A DNA stretch of 64,000 bases from Pseudomonadota bacterium (GCA_020160755.1 JAIUPN010000007.1:155197-219196), one strand, 5' to 3'; numbered from the stretch's first letter, positions 44,668-54,528 are shown. Numbers and translations are program-made. Notes: generated from the sequence alone by a model not told the origin.

Positions 44668-46941
44668 TCAGCCCACGACCGCGACGACGCGCACGGGAAT
44701 CGATTTCGCCGCGGGGCAGCCGCTGACCTTGTCATAATGCGCAAGCGGCAGCAGCGGATTGAGTTCGGGATAATAGCCCGCCACCGAACCGCGCGACATC
44801 GGATAATCGATGATCGTCAGCCCCTCGACACGCCGGGTGACGCCATCGTCGCTCAGCGTTTCGAGCGCGATCTTCGTGCCCGCCGCCAACCCGCGCGCCG
44901 CGATATCGTCGGCGTTCATGAACAGGATCATCCGGTCGTTGTACACGCCGCGATAGCGGTCGTTGTAGCTGTAGATCGTCGTGTTGAACTGATCGTGCGA
45001 ACGCACCGTCGCAAGCCGCAGCATGTCGGGATCGTCGACCGGGGCGTTGACCGCAAGCCCCGGCAGGACGAGGAAATTCGCCTTGCCGTTCGGCGTCGCC
45101 CACGCGCGGCGGCGCGGCGGGATGTCGAGATGAAAGCCCAATGGCGCCTTGATGCGTTCCGAAAAGCCTTCGTAAAGTGCGGGATAGACCTCGGCGATCT
45201 TGTCGCGGATCAGGCTGTAATCGTCGATATAGCGGGCCCAACCCGTCTTGCTGTCGGGCAGCGCCGCCATCGCGATGCGACAGACGATCTCGGTCTCGGA
45301 CATCAGATGCTCGCTCGCGGGGTCGAGCACGCCGCGCGAGGCGGTGACGTTCGACATCGAATCCTCGATCGTGACGAACTGCTCGCCCGCTGCGGTTTCG
45401 ATGCGTTCGGAGCGCGCGACAACCGGCAGGATCAGCGCATCCTTGCCATGCACCAGATGCCCGCGGTTGAGCTTGGTGGCGATCCCGACGGTCAGGTTCA
45501 GCTTTCGCATCGCGGCATAGGCGCGGTCGGTATCGGGCACGGCACGGACGAAATTGCCGCCGAGGCCGACAAAGACCTTCGCCGTGCCCGCCATCATCGC
45601 CTCGACCGATTCGATGCTGTGGTGGCCGTGGTCGCGCGGCGGTTCGAACCCGAAGACGTCGCGCACCCGGTCGAGATAGGCCTGGCCCGGCTTTTCGTCG
45701 ATCCCGACGGTGCGGTCACCCTGCACGTTCGAATGACCACGGATCGGCGAGATGCCCGCGCCGGGCTTGCCGTAATTGCCCTTGAGGAGCAGCAGGTTCG
45801 CGATCTGCTGGACGAGCTGCGACCCCTGCTGATGCTGGGTCACCCCCATGCCGTAACAGACGATCGTCGCGTTCGAACGGATGTAGATTTCGGCGCAGCG
45901 GCGGATCTGCGTCTCGTCGATTCCCGCAGCCGCCACGATCGCGCCCCAGTCCTGCGCCTCGATATCGGCCTTCAGCGCATCGAAACCCGACGTATGTTCG
46001 GCGATGAACGCATGGTCGAGCACCGACTCGCCCGCGGCTTCGCGCTCGAACAGGACCTTCATCATGCCCTTCAAGAGCGCGAGGTCGCCGCCGACCTTGA
46101 TATGCACGAATTCACTGGTGATATCGGTCGACCCGAAGGTCGCCATCTGGACGATGTCCTGCGGCTCGGTGAACTGGATCAGCGCGCGCTCGGGCATCGG
46201 GTTGACCGCGACGATCGGCACCCCGCGCTTTCGCGCCTCGACGAGCGGGGTCATCATACGCGGCGCGTTGGTCCCGGCATTGTGGCCGATCAGGAAGATC
46301 GCCTCGGCATGTTCGAAATCGTCGAGGATCACCGTACCCTTGCCGACGCCGATCGACGGCGGCAGCCCGCGGCTCGTCGGTTCGTGGCACATGTTCGAAC
46401 AGTCAGGAAAATTGTTCGTGCCATATTCGCGCACGAAGATCGAATAGAGAAAGGCCGTTTCGTTCGCCGTGCGGCCCGACGTGTAGAATTCGGCCTGATG
46501 CGGGCTTTCGAGCGCGCGGAGATGGTCGCCGATCAGCGCAAAGGCATCGTCCCAGCTCACCGGCACATAATGGTCAGTCGCGGCGTCGTAGCGCATCGGC
46601 TCGGTGAGCCGCCCCTGCATTTCGAGCCAGTAGTCCGACTGTTCCATCAGCTCGGTCACGCTGTGCTGCGCAAAGAATTCGCGCGTGACGCGGAACTTCG
46701 TCGCCTCGTGCGCGAGCGCCTTCGCGCCATTTTCGCAGAATTCGAGCTTCTTCGTGCACGTCGCGTCGGGAAAAGCGCAGCTCGGGCATTTGAACCCGCC
46801 CGGCTGGTTCATCGACAGGAGCGCACGCGACCCCTTGGTGACGACGCTCTGTTCGAGCAGGACCTTCGCGGTCGCAGCCGCGGCGCCCCAGCCGCCTGCG
46901 GGGCTGTTGTAGGTCCGGTACCGGGGTTTTTCGTTCGCCAT
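44668..46941 (-). CDS. FdhF/YdeP family molybdopterin oxidoreductase
   Basis: A 757-aa bis-MGD oxidoreductase of the YdeP/FdhF type. The Fe-S ligands are Cys52, Cys55, Cys62 and Cys69 (CPSC, TCTKKLEFC), followed by the dehydrogenase and molydopterin-binding domains with NMCHEPTSRGL and GHSNVQGDRTVG. Such proteins have been linked to acid and formate stress, but the physiological substrate is unclear. It is nine bases after AIM24 in the same run as the Ter operon. FdhD and MobA lie convergent. Confidence 0.9.
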   Translation of the reverse strand: MANEKPRYRTYNSPAGGWGAAAATAKVLLEQSVVTKGSRALLSMNQPGGFKCPSCAFPDATCTKKLEFCENGAKALAHEATKFRVTREFFAQHSVTELMEQSDYWLEMQGRLTEPMRYDAATDHYVPVSWDDAFALIGDHLRALESPHQAEFYTSGRTANETAFLYSIFVREYGTNNFPDCSNMCHEPTSRGLPPSIGVGKGTVILDDFEHAEAIFLIGHNAGTNAPRMMTPLVEARKRGVPIVAVNPMPERALIQFTEPQDIVQMATFGSTDITSEFVHIKVGGDLALLKGMMKVLFEREAAGESVLDHAFIAEHTSGFDALKADIEAQDWGAIVAAAGIDETQIRRCAEIYIRSNATIVCYGMGVTQHQQGSQLVQQIANLLLLKGNYGKPGAGISPIRGHSNVQGDRTVGIDEKPGQAYLDRVRDVFGFEPPRDHGHHSIESVEAMMAGTAKVFVGLGGNFVRAVPDTDRAYAAMRKLNLTVGIATKLNRGHLVHGKDALILPVVARSERIETAAGEQFVTIEDSMSNVTASRGVLDPASEHLMSETEIVCRIAMAALPDSKTGWARYIDDYSLIRDKIAEVYPALYEGFSERIKAPLGFHLDIPPRRRAWATPNGKANFLVLPGLAVNAPVDDPDMLRLATVRSHDQFNTTIYSYNDRYRGVYNDRMILFMNADDIAARGLAAGTKIALETLSDDGVTRRVEGLTIIDYPMSRGSVAGYYPELNPLLPLAHYDKVSGCPAAKSIPVRVVAVVG

Positions 46942-46950
46942 CGTTCTCGG

Positions 46951-47706
46951 CTAGCTGACCTTCGCGGTCGGCATGAGCCATGCCGACCCTCTGCCGTTCA
47001 GCTTGTACACGAAACCCTCGCCGCTACGCAGCGCATTGCGCAGCCCCTTCACCAGCGGGCCGATCGACACGTTCAGTTCGGCCGAGAACATCAGCATATA
47101 GTCGCCGTCGACGGTGAGCTCCTTGCTGCCGTCGAGCTCGACGATGTCGATCTCCTCGACCGGGACCGGCGCCTCGACCGCAAAAACGCCCGCGCCCGCC
47201 ATCTTGGGTTGCACAAGGCCGTTACCGCCGAGCACCCCGGCAACCGTGTTATGCCGGTGCGTGGTCAGCGCGATCCCCGACGAACAGGCATAAAAGGCCT
47301 TGTCGTCGAGCAGCAGCGCGTCACCGTCGATCGCGCCGATAATGAAATTACGCCGCCCGGGCTCGGTCCAGATCGTCCCGTGACCAGAAAACTTCGTTGC
47401 GAAAGCCGACTCGCCTGTCCCCGCCGATGCGAGCGCGCGACTCAGGAAACCGCGATCCTCATGCTGCTGGACGGTCGATTCGATCTTGCCGTGCATATAT
47501 TGGAGCGCGCCGGGCTCGAGCAGGATCGCGCCGCCGGTCAGCGTGATGCAGAGCTGAAAGATATCGGTGGCTTCGGCGACATAGTGGAAACCGCCCTCGG
47601 CGGTCGGAATACCGCGCGTAATCAGCCGCTTTTCGACGAAGCGGTATTTTTCGATCCGCACCCCGGCCGCCTCGACGCTTTCTTCGAGCCTGCGAAATTC
47701 GCTCAT
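46951..47706 (-). CDS. AIM24 family protein
   Basis: A 251-aa protein of the AIM24/TIGR00266 type, a beta-rich TRAP-like fold (DIFQLCITLTGGAILLEPGAL, TGESAFATKFSGHGTIWTEPG, VDGDYMLMFSAELNVSIGP). ATG 47706 is preferred over an upstream ATG at 47745. These proteins are often found in Ter gene neighbourhoods. It is between the 161-aa protein and FdhF with short gaps, so it is probably part of the same transcript. Confidence 0.85.
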   Translation of the reverse strand: MSEFRRLEESVEAAGVRIEKYRFVEKRLITRGIPTAEGGFHYVAEATDIFQLCITLTGGAILLEPGALQYMHGKIESTVQQHEDRGFLSRALASAGTGESAFATKFSGHGTIWTEPGRRNFIIGAIDGDALLLDDKAFYACSSGIALTTHRHNTVAGVLGGNGLVQPKMAGAGVFAVEAPVPVEEIDIVELDGSKELTVDGDYMLMFSAELNVSIGPLVKGLRNALRSGEGFVYKLNGRGSAWLMPTAKVS

Positions 47707-47741
47707 CTGAGAAACCCCTGTCCTGTTACCTGAACGGCCCG

Positions 47742-48227
47742 TCACCTGAACGGATTATCATCGTCCGAATAGCGTTCGTTGATGAATTGCATATTGTTGG
47801 TGAAGGCGTTGATGTCGTGCTGTGCGAGGTCGCGCAGCATCGCGTCGACGCGCTCCTGGAGCCGGTCGAGGCTCGCGCCGAGCAGGAAGCTCGCCGATTT
47901 TCCGGTCTTGCGAAAAATCTCGCCGCGGTGGCTGGCGGGGACGTCGATATAGCTCTGAACGAGCTGGGGCAGGTGGACGTCGCGCATCTGGCCGGTGTCG
48001 ACGCGGCTGAAGCTCGGTACCTGTTCGCGTTCCATCGCCTTTTCGACCGCCTCGATCGATTCGAGGATATGGGCGATCTTGGCCTGCGCGCTGTCGGGAA
48101 TCCGGTCGTCCTTATAGTCGAAGGCCTTCGGCGGCGGCGGCGCGGCCGGCGGCGGCGCGGCGCGCTCATTCTCCTGCGCTGCCCCCTCCCCGCCGAAAAG
48201 GCGGCCGAGCCGTCGAAGCATGCTCAT
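47742..48227 (-). CDS. hypothetical 161-aa protein in Ter operon
   Basis: A soluble protein with a basic N-terminus (MSMLRRLGRLFGGEG), a Pro/Ala linker, then a helical body rich in charged and Met/Gln residues (ILESIEAVEKAMEREQVPSF, YIDVPASHRGEIFRKTGKSA). No motif is known to me. It sits between TelA and AIM24 in the Ter run, so it may be a Ter-associated factor. ATG 48227 is preceded by a modest AGGAAC site. Confidence 0.65.
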   Translation of the reverse strand: MSMLRRLGRLFGGEGAAQENERAAPPPAAPPPPKAFDYKDDRIPDSAQAKIAHILESIEAVEKAMEREQVPSFSRVDTGQMRDVHLPQLVQSYIDVPASHRGEIFRKTGKSASFLLGASLDRLQERVDAMLRDLAQHDINAFTNNMQFINERYSDDDNPFR

Positions 48228-48307
48228 ACCGTTCCTGTTCCCACCTCTTCCATAGTCGCAGTCCCTTCCATAGCCTTGCGCCGCGGGCTTTCCAAGGACG
48301 GCCGGAC

Positions 48308-49357
48308 CTAAAGCGAACCAAGCGCCGACTGTTGCTGACTGTCGAGCGCGTCGACCGACGCCGTGACGTCGGCGATGGCTGACCGTAGCGCCGCGACCTG
48401 TTGCGATGCCTCGGCGCTGTCGAGCGCGACGCGCGCATTGCCACGCGCCGACGCGCCGCTCGCGCCTTCGCTGAGCGCCGTCGCCGCCGTCGTGACCCCG
48501 CCGATGCGATCGAGGACGATGCGCTGGTTGGCGAGCGTCTGCGCAGCGACGATGGCGGTCTGGAGCGCCGCGATCGTGGTCGCCGAAGCCCGGTCGATGC
48601 CCTTCACCAGTTCGAGGTTGTTGGTGAGGACGATGCCGAGCATCGCATAGCTCTGCTGCGACACCGCCATCTGGGTGAGCAGGTCGCCGTGCCGCTGGCG
48701 CACCTCGAACAAGGCGGTCGAGCGAAGGCGCCCGGCCTTCGCCGGATCGCTCGCGTCGAGCTGCCCCGCGAGCCGTTCGAAACGCTCGTCGAGGCTGGCG
48801 CACAGCCCGATGGCCTCGGCAAGGCGCGCCAGCATCGGCCAGACCGTCTTGCGACAGGCGGTGACCGCAATATTGTCCTGAAGCAGCGTGTCGCGGCTCG
48901 TCGCCATCGTCGAAAGCGCGGTTTCGATCTCGACCTCGGCGTCGCGATAGCGGTCGAAATAGCTCGCCAGCACATCGCCGCGCGGAAACAGGCCGAGAAA
49001 TTTGCGCGGGCGAAGCAGATCGTCGCCCGCGCCGGGGTTGAGCCGTTCGAGCACCGCGCGGAGCCGCGCGAGCTGGGCGTGGACCGCCGACACCGCCCCC
49101 TCACGGCTACCGCCACGCGCCATTGCCAGCCGCGCCTGATCGGACAGTGCCCGCACCTCGTCGGCGCCGACCGTGGAAATCCGTGCCGCCATCCGGTCGA
49201 ATTCGGGGCTTTGGGTCTCGATCGCGACGAAGGCGCCCGCATATTCGCGCGCCACCGCCTTGATCCGCGCGGCGGTCGCCTCGCTGAGCGCAAACTCGCC
49301 CGCCGGATCCTGCGCCGGGCCGCCCGGTGCCGGGGGTTCGAGTTCGAGTCCGTTCAT
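48308..49357 (-). CDS. telA: toxic anion resistance protein TelA
   Basis: A 349-aa TelA-family protein (Klebsiella TelA/KlaA type), mostly long coiled-coil helices with an internal FLGLFPRGDVLASYFDRYR block and a C-terminal ANQRIVLDRIGGVTTAATAL. TelA proteins are linked to tellurite and antimicrobial stress but the molecular role is unclear. It is 16 bases after the CitE-like gene. Confidence 0.9.
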   Translation of the reverse strand: MNGLELEPPAPGGPAQDPAGEFALSEATAARIKAVAREYAGAFVAIETQSPEFDRMAARISTVGADEVRALSDQARLAMARGGSREGAVSAVHAQLARLRAVLERLNPGAGDDLLRPRKFLGLFPRGDVLASYFDRYRDAEVEIETALSTMATSRDTLLQDNIAVTACRKTVWPMLARLAEAIGLCASLDERFERLAGQLDASDPAKAGRLRSTALFEVRQRHGDLLTQMAVSQQSYAMLGIVLTNNLELVKGIDRASATTIAALQTAIVAAQTLANQRIVLDRIGGVTTAATALSEGASGASARGNARVALDSAEASQQVAALRSAIADVTASVDALDSQQQSALGSL

Positions 49358-49373
49358 CGAAGCGGCCCTGCGA

Positions 49374-50276
49374 TCATGCGACCTTGATGCCCGATTGCTG
49401 GTCGGGTCCGGCGACGCCGTGCGTCTGCGCGCGCTTCACGACCATCCCCGCCCAGGGGGCGTGCGTCGCGGGTTCGCACATGCTGCCGTTGCGCCCGAAC
49501 ACCGCGGGCGCCTCATGGCTCAATATCGCGCGCGCCTCGGCCATTTCCTGGACGTCGGGGCGATAGACCGAATGGATGATCGCAATCTGGTCGGGGTGAA
49601 TCGCCGTCTTGGTCAGCAGCCCGTGTTCGATATCCTGTTCGACCTCGCGGCGCAGCACGTCGGGCGAGTTGAAATGCTCGAAGACCGGCGCCGCGACCGA
49701 AAAGCCGTTCGGGATGAAAGTACCGGCGATGTCGCGAATGACGCTGCCCAGCGGACCGTCATAGGCGGTGCGGTACCGCGAACGGCGGATGCCGAGCAGC
49801 CCGAGGATGTCGTTCCCGCCGATGCGCACCGCCGACACGCGTTCGGCATAGGGCTTGAGCTGGTCGCAGAGGCGCGCGAGCGCCATCCGGTCGAACGCAT
49901 CCTCGCCCTCGATCGTCGGCATGATGCGATGGTCCTCGTGCATCAGTGCGGTGAGCCACACCGGCAGCGACTGTGTGGTCACCTTGGGCAGCACGAAACC
50001 GTCGATACGGTCGATGCCCTTCATCTTGAGCAATTGGGTGAGCATCCGGAAATCGCGCGGCCGGACATAGACCGACAGCGTCGGCGATTTGGGGACCAGC
50101 GCCTTGAGCAGCGCCGCCAGATCGTCGAGCGCGGCGTCGACCTGATCGTCGCGAACCGAATCCTCGAGGCACACGACCATCGAGCGCAGATCGTCGATCG
50201 CGCCATAGGCCATGGTTCGCGCCGCGGGGTTTGTTGCCGGCACATACAGGGTGGCACCCAGCTCGACTGCGTTCAT
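49374..50276 (-). CDS. HpcH/HpaI (CitE-like) aldolase of the Ter module
   Basis: A 300-aa TIM-barrel protein. It has VVCLEDSVRDDQVD near residue 50, VRIGGNDILGLLGI and KTAIHPDQIAIIHSVY, the CitE-type pattern for Mg2+-dependent aldol or lyase chemistry. In Ter operons a CitE-like enzyme is one part of the predicted nucleoside-like metabolite pathway. It overlaps the StiP gene by four bases. Confidence 0.88.
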   Translation of the reverse strand: MNAVELGATLYVPATNPAARTMAYGAIDDLRSMVVCLEDSVRDDQVDAALDDLAALLKALVPKSPTLSVYVRPRDFRMLTQLLKMKGIDRIDGFVLPKVTTQSLPVWLTALMHEDHRIMPTIEGEDAFDRMALARLCDQLKPYAERVSAVRIGGNDILGLLGIRRSRYRTAYDGPLGSVIRDIAGTFIPNGFSVAAPVFEHFNSPDVLRREVEQDIEHGLLTKTAIHPDQIAIIHSVYRPDVQEMAEARAILSHEAPAVFGRNGSMCEPATHAPWAGMVVKRAQTHGVAGPDQQSGIKVA

Positions 50277-51400
50277 TGCTGGTCTCCTCCCAGATCCTTG
50301 ATAATGGTCATCGCCCTATAGCTCCGCAAGTTTCTTTCCACGACCGGCACCCCCGCGGCGTCGGCCAGCAACTCGATATGCGCGATGTCGGGATCGCCGC
50401 GCCGCTGGACATAGACGCGGTCGGGAACACGGCGCAGGATCGCGCGCGTTGCCTCGGCGATCCCCGGCTTGATGCGGTTGCGATCGCTTACCCCGCATTC
50501 GGCGGCGACCTCCGCGATCGTCGCCTGTGCCGCGACCCGTATTTCGGCCGCCATTGCGGCGGACCATGGCGGGGTTTCCGGTTGCCAGTCGCCCGCGCCA
50601 TCGATCGCCTCGATATAGGCGCAGCTGAGGTCGCTGGCGGCATATTCGGTCATGGCAAGGCACGCGTGGAAATCGTCGGGGCCGACGAGCGCGTCGCTCA
50701 GAACCGACCGGCTGACGAGCCCCGACACGATGCCGTTCAGAAGCCCGCCGGGAATGACATAATCGTCGAAGGTCGCGGCGAGGTCGGCGCACCCCGCGGG
50801 GTCGGCGACCACCGCAAGGAAAGGCGCGAAGCCGCTCGCCCCCGACGCAAGCGCGCGGTCGAGTTCGCCGCGGATCGCGCCCTTGCCGGTCCAGCCGTCG
50901 ACGAACACCGCGTTCGCGGTGCCGTGCCGCTGCGCGATATAGGCGAGCGCATTTTCGTCGATCCCGCGGCCGCGGATGATGCTGACCGAATAATGCCAGG
51001 CCTCGATCCCGATCCGGCGCAGCGCGCGCTTGAGCAGGATGCCGATCGGGGTCCCGGCGCGAGCGAGCGAGACGATGACACAGCGCGCTGCGGTTTGCGG
51101 GCGGTCGGCGATTGCGCGCGCGAGGCGCTCGACGTCGAGGCGGACGCGCGCAGCATTCGCCGCGAGCGCCATGTCGTAAAGGCGCAGATAGCGCGCGTCG
51201 GGCAGCGGCTCCGCCGACAGCATCTCCGAATAATGGCGTGCGCCCGACTGGATCAGCCGTTCCTTTTCGGCGATGTCGGTCGGCTCGATCCGCGCCGGGT
51301 TGAGCAGGAAGATGACATCGTCGGGGTCGTAGGATCCTGAAAAATTCCAGTTTCCTTCGCCGTCGCGATACGCGTCTCCGATGTGCGCTGTCGTCGCCAT
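50273..51400 (-). CDS. StiP-family protein with phosphoribosyltransferase-type fold
   Basis: A 375-aa StiP-family protein. It is annotated in Ter systems as a cysteine-protease-like or PRTase-like factor. A central ALRRIGIEAWHYSVSIIRGRGI and NAVFVDGWTGKGAIRGELD give a PRTase-like nucleotide region. The Ter context supports an enzyme of the metabolite pathway. It begins one base after the HAD stop. Exact catalysis unknown. Confidence 0.85.
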   Translation of the reverse strand: MATTAHIGDAYRDGEGNWNFSGSYDPDDVIFLLNPARIEPTDIAEKERLIQSGARHYSEMLSAEPLPDARYLRLYDMALAANAARVRLDVERLARAIADRPQTAARCVIVSLARAGTPIGILLKRALRRIGIEAWHYSVSIIRGRGIDENALAYIAQRHGTANAVFVDGWTGKGAIRGELDRALASGASGFAPFLAVVADPAGCADLAATFDDYVIPGGLLNGIVSGLVSRSVLSDALVGPDDFHACLAMTEYAASDLSCAYIEAIDGAGDWQPETPPWSAAMAAEIRVAAQATIAEVAAECGVSDRNRIKPGIAEATRAILRRVPDRVYVQRRGDPDIAHIELLADAAGVPVVERNLRSYRAMTIIKDLGGDQQ

Positions 51401-52141
51401 TCAGTCGATCCAGCCGTTGCCAAGGGCGATATGCGACCAGAGCTGCGTGCGCGTGGGCACCGCCGCGAAATCGCACAGGTCCATGAAGCCGACGTCGGAC
51501 ACGCTGTCGCCGATCCCGATGACCGGCTGGTCGGGACGCGCGGCGCGGATGCGGTCGATCATGTAGCGCGCGGCGTGACGCTTGCTGAGCCAGGGCGGCA
51601 GATAGGCGAGATTGTTGCCGTTGCGGTGACAGCGCCAGCCGGCCGGCACCTGCGGCGCGAGTTCCTGTTCGAGCACCGCCAGTTCGTCCGCGTCATGCGC
51701 GTTGCTCTTGACGACGATATAGAGCGTCAGGCCGTTTTCCTCGACCGCCCAGTGGCGAAAACGCTCGGCGCACAGCGCATCGGTGAGCGCGCGATAGACC
51801 TCGCCGACCGGCGCGGCGCGGCGCGATTCTTCTTCGAGAAGCTCGTGCCATTCGCGATCGAGCGCGCCGCCAGCGTCCAATATGCAGCCGCCGTTAGAAC
51901 AGATCGCCGGCGCCTGCCCGATCGTCACCCGCGCGAGCACGTCGCGCCCGCGCGCGGTCACCGGGATGACCGTCCCCGTTTCGAGCCAGCGCAGGAAGTG
52001 CTGCTGCATCGGCGTCGCGAAGCCGCTCGGGCTGCCGTCGAGCAGACTGCTCATCTGCCGCAAGCCCTCGGCCCCCGGCGGGCATTTGGGCAATGTCTGG
52101 AACAGCGTGTCGTCGAGGTCGGTGAGGATGACGGGGTTCAT
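51401..52141 (-). CDS. HAD family hydrolase of the Ter module
   Basis: A 246-aa HAD phosphatase. Motif I is DLDDTLF (nucleophile Asp8), with GIGDSVSDVGFM as motif IV and a cap domain between. It starts inside the stop of the PRTase-TRSP gene (four-base overlap) and is followed by StiP without a gap. Likely dephosphorylates an intermediate of the Ter pathway; substrate unknown. Confidence 0.87.
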   Translation of the reverse strand: MNPVILTDLDDTLFQTLPKCPPGAEGLRQMSSLLDGSPSGFATPMQQHFLRWLETGTVIPVTARGRDVLARVTIGQAPAICSNGGCILDAGGALDREWHELLEEESRRAAPVGEVYRALTDALCAERFRHWAVEENGLTLYIVVKSNAHDADELAVLEQELAPQVPAGWRCHRNGNNLAYLPPWLSKRHAARYMIDRIRAARPDQPVIGIGDSVSDVGFMDLCDFAAVPTRTQLWSHIALGNGWID

Positions 52142-53292
52142 TGTCCTCCCCCCGCCGGATAGCGGCACACCATGACATCGACGGGAACCGATGACCCAAG
52201 CGCCGCCAGCGCCGCCAGCGCCTCGGCCTGCTGGTCTGCCGGCACTTCGCTGACGATCACCACGCGGTCGGGCGCGTGGCCGAGCATGTTGTAGAGGAAA
52301 CAGGGCGCGCCGCTGCCATAGCTGTCGCGGAAGGTCGACTTGCTCGCCATCGCACCGCCAAGCAGCGCCGGGCTGCGCGTGATGCACTGGACCGCGGCGA
52401 TGCCGCCCTGCGTTTCGATTTCCTCGGCGACGAGCAGCGCTTCATAGCTGTGCTCGCCCTCGCCGAGCACCAGCACGCGTTCGCCGGGCGCAGCCGTCAG
52501 CGCTGCGCGCTGCGCGCTCTCGGGACGCAGGAGGCCGGTTCGGCTGTTCATCCCCGCATCGGGCGCCGCGCCCGGCGCGTTGCTGCCCGCCGCCAGTTCG
52601 GCGGGAGGCGCGGCCGCCGCAGCCGACCAGCGCATCCGGCCGCTGACGATCGCGCGCGCCGTCGCGGGACGCGGCATCGCAGCCAGATAGCCGCCGTCGC
52701 TCCAGTCGGTGATGCAGCAGGTTTCGATCCGTTCGAGCCGCGGCATCGCATCGAGCAATGCCGTCGCCGCCGCGACGAAGGTCGCGCCGGTCGAACATTC
52801 GTCATCGACGATCACCAGAGACCGCGCTTCGGTGACCTTCGCGTGGATCGCCGGATCGGCGATCTGGACGAGGTGCGAGGTCGCGTGGCTGTGCCCTTCC
52901 TCGAAGCGCGCGACGATCTCGGCCCTCGCGACCCGCTGCCGCGACGATTGCAGATAGACGGCCTCGGCGCCGGGATGCCGTGCCTGCCATGCCGCGAAGC
53001 AACCCTGCCCCAGCGCCGTCGCGGTTTCGGCCATGCCGAGGAAAACGATCGGGCCCGGCAAATCGCTACCCACGCGTGCAGCGAGTCCGTCCATCGTCGC
53101 ACGCATATCCGCAGGCCGCGCCGGCAAGTGGCGGCCAAGCACGCGCGAGACAATCAGGAAGCCGCGACGCGGATTGGCGCGCGCCGCGACGTCGCAAAAG
53201 GCGTCGACATCCGTATCGCCATCGACGAACAGATCGAGCGTGCCGGTCGACAGTTCCACCGTCATGGCCGGCCCCGCGTGCGTAACGTGCAT
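52138..53292 (-). CDS. phosphoribosyltransferase with TRSP domain
   Basis: A protein of about 384 aa. The PRTase core contains LVIVDDECSTGATF, the PRPP-binding loop, near residue 165. The C-terminal TRSP domain is recognised by KSTFRDSYGSGAPCFLYNM. Such PRTase-TRSP pairs occur in the Ter biosynthetic module. The start is uncertain: ATG 53292 or 53265, or TTG 53352, none with a good ribosome site. It overlaps the HAD gene by four bases. Confidence 0.85.
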   Translation of the reverse strand: MHVTHAGPAMTVELSTGTLDLFVDGDTDVDAFCDVAARANPRRGFLIVSRVLGRHLPARPADMRATMDGLAARVGSDLPGPIVFLGMAETATALGQGCFAAWQARHPGAEAVYLQSSRQRVARAEIVARFEEGHSHATSHLVQIADPAIHAKVTEARSLVIVDDECSTGATFVAAATALLDAMPRLERIETCCITDWSDGGYLAAMPRPATARAIVSGRMRWSAAAAAPPAELAAGSNAPGAAPDAGMNSRTGLLRPESAQRAALTAAPGERVLVLGEGEHSYEALLVAEEIETQGGIAAVQCITRSPALLGGAMASKSTFRDSYGSGAPCFLYNMLGHAPDRVVIVSEVPADQQAEALAALAALGSSVPVDVMVCRYPAGGGQ

Positions 53293-53375
53293 AAAATACT
53301 CATGTCCAAGGGATGGTCGACGGACCGCAAACGACGGGACGGCGTGCGGCAACGACGATTTGTGCGAGCGCGCTT

Positions 53376-54509
53376 TTAGGCGCTGACGATAATGCTGACA
53401 ACCGAATCGCGCAGCCGTTGCACGACGTTGCGCCGGTTGTTGTCGGTCGACATCGACACCGGTGTTCCTTCGACGCCGGACGCCGCCAGCATTTCGTGAA
53501 CAAGGCCGACCTTGATGCCGAAATTGACATTCTCGCTGATCGCACCGCGATCGCGCAGATTGCCGTGCGCGAGCGACGAGGAGGTGATCCCGACGAGGTT
53601 GCCATATTCGTCGAGGATCGCGCCGCCCGACGATCCCGACCCGATCGGCGCGGTGAACTGGAAGCGCGCGACGTCGCCTTCCCAGCCCTTCAGCCCCGAC
53701 ACATTGCCCGTCGACACCTTCAGGTCGGCGCCGAGCAGATCCATCAACGGGTAACCCGCGGCGAGCACCGCCTCGCCCAGCCAGATCGCGGCGCTGTTGC
53801 GCAACGGAAGCGGCGTGCCCTGAACCTCGCCCTGCAGGATCGCGAGGTCGTGCAGCGGGTCGACCGCGAGCATCGTCAGCGCCTGTTTGCCGCGACCGAG
53901 CCTGAAATCGTTGCCGCCCTCGATGACATGCGCGTTGGTCACGATGATGCCGGGCGCGACCAGAACGCCGCTACCCGAACCGAGCGAGGTTCCGGGCGGG
54001 GCGCTCCGGCGCTCGCCGCGATCGCCGCCCTCCCAGCGTTCGCGGCCGCCGTCGGCCTGGCTGCGCCCCGGAATCGCATCGACGCGAAAATTGCGCGCGC
54101 GGGCGAAGGCCTCGATCCCGAAGGTATAGCCTTCGTTGGCGACCTTCACCCGCCGTCCGCCGTCGCGCATATAGGCTTCGGCGATGATCACCGCCGCGAG
54201 CTGGTCGAACGGCTTGGGGAACTCATAGCTGGTGCCGCCGAAATCGACGGTGACGGGATAGCAGTCGTTGACGAACCCGCCGGTCCGGTCGTCGGAGATA
54301 TAGAGCAATATCTCGGCCTGTTCGCCGAGGTCGGCCATCGTCGACAGCCGCCATTCGTCCGCCGCGCCGCCGCGCTCAAGCGGCTGGAACTGCCCCTCGC
54401 GCGAGACCGCGACGACGGTGATGCGATCGGCGTTGCGACCGCCGATCCGGATCGTGCAGGCATCGTTGGTGCCAACGGAAAGGCGTTCGCCCGGCTGCGC
54501 ACTCTTCAT
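53376..54509 (-). CDS. TerD domain fused to trypsin-like serine protease
   Basis: A 377-aa fusion. Residues 1 to about 135 form a TerD-type calcium-binding beta domain (ITVVAVSREGQ, LLYISDDRTGGFVNDCYPVTV). After an Arg/Gly linker comes a trypsin-like (S1C, DegP-type) domain with His194 (TNAHVI), Asp221 (HDLAIL) and Ser294 (GSGSSGGAIL). All three catalytic residues are intact. No signal peptide is seen, so it should act in the cytoplasm. GGGGAG upstream fixes ATG 54509. It could cleave a partner in response to a metal or stress signal; this is inference. It lies 19 bases from the ATP-grasp gene. Confidence 0.9.
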   Translation of the reverse strand: MKSAQPGERLSVGTNDACTIRIGGRNADRITVVAVSREGQFQPLERGGAADEWRLSTMADLGEQAEILLYISDDRTGGFVNDCYPVTVDFGGTSYEFPKPFDQLAAVIIAEAYMRDGGRRVKVANEGYTFGIEAFARARNFRVDAIPGRSQADGGRERWEGGDRGERRSAPPGTSLGSGSGVLVAPGIIVTNAHVIEGGNDFRLGRGKQALTMLAVDPLHDLAILQGEVQGTPLPLRNSAAIWLGEAVLAAGYPLMDLLGADLKVSTGNVSGLKGWEGDVARFQFTAPIGSGSSGGAILDEYGNLVGITSSSLAHGNLRDRGAISENVNFGIKVGLVHEMLAASGVEGTPVSMSTDNNRRNVVQRLRDSVVSIIVSA

Positions 54510-54528
54510 CGCCACTCCCCCTCCGCCA

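Noticed and set aside
44398..47733. An open frame of 1111 codons on the plus strand opposite FdhF/YdeP and AIM24
   Set aside because: It is antisense to two clear genes; long open antisense frames are common in high-GC DNA and this one has no family sequence.
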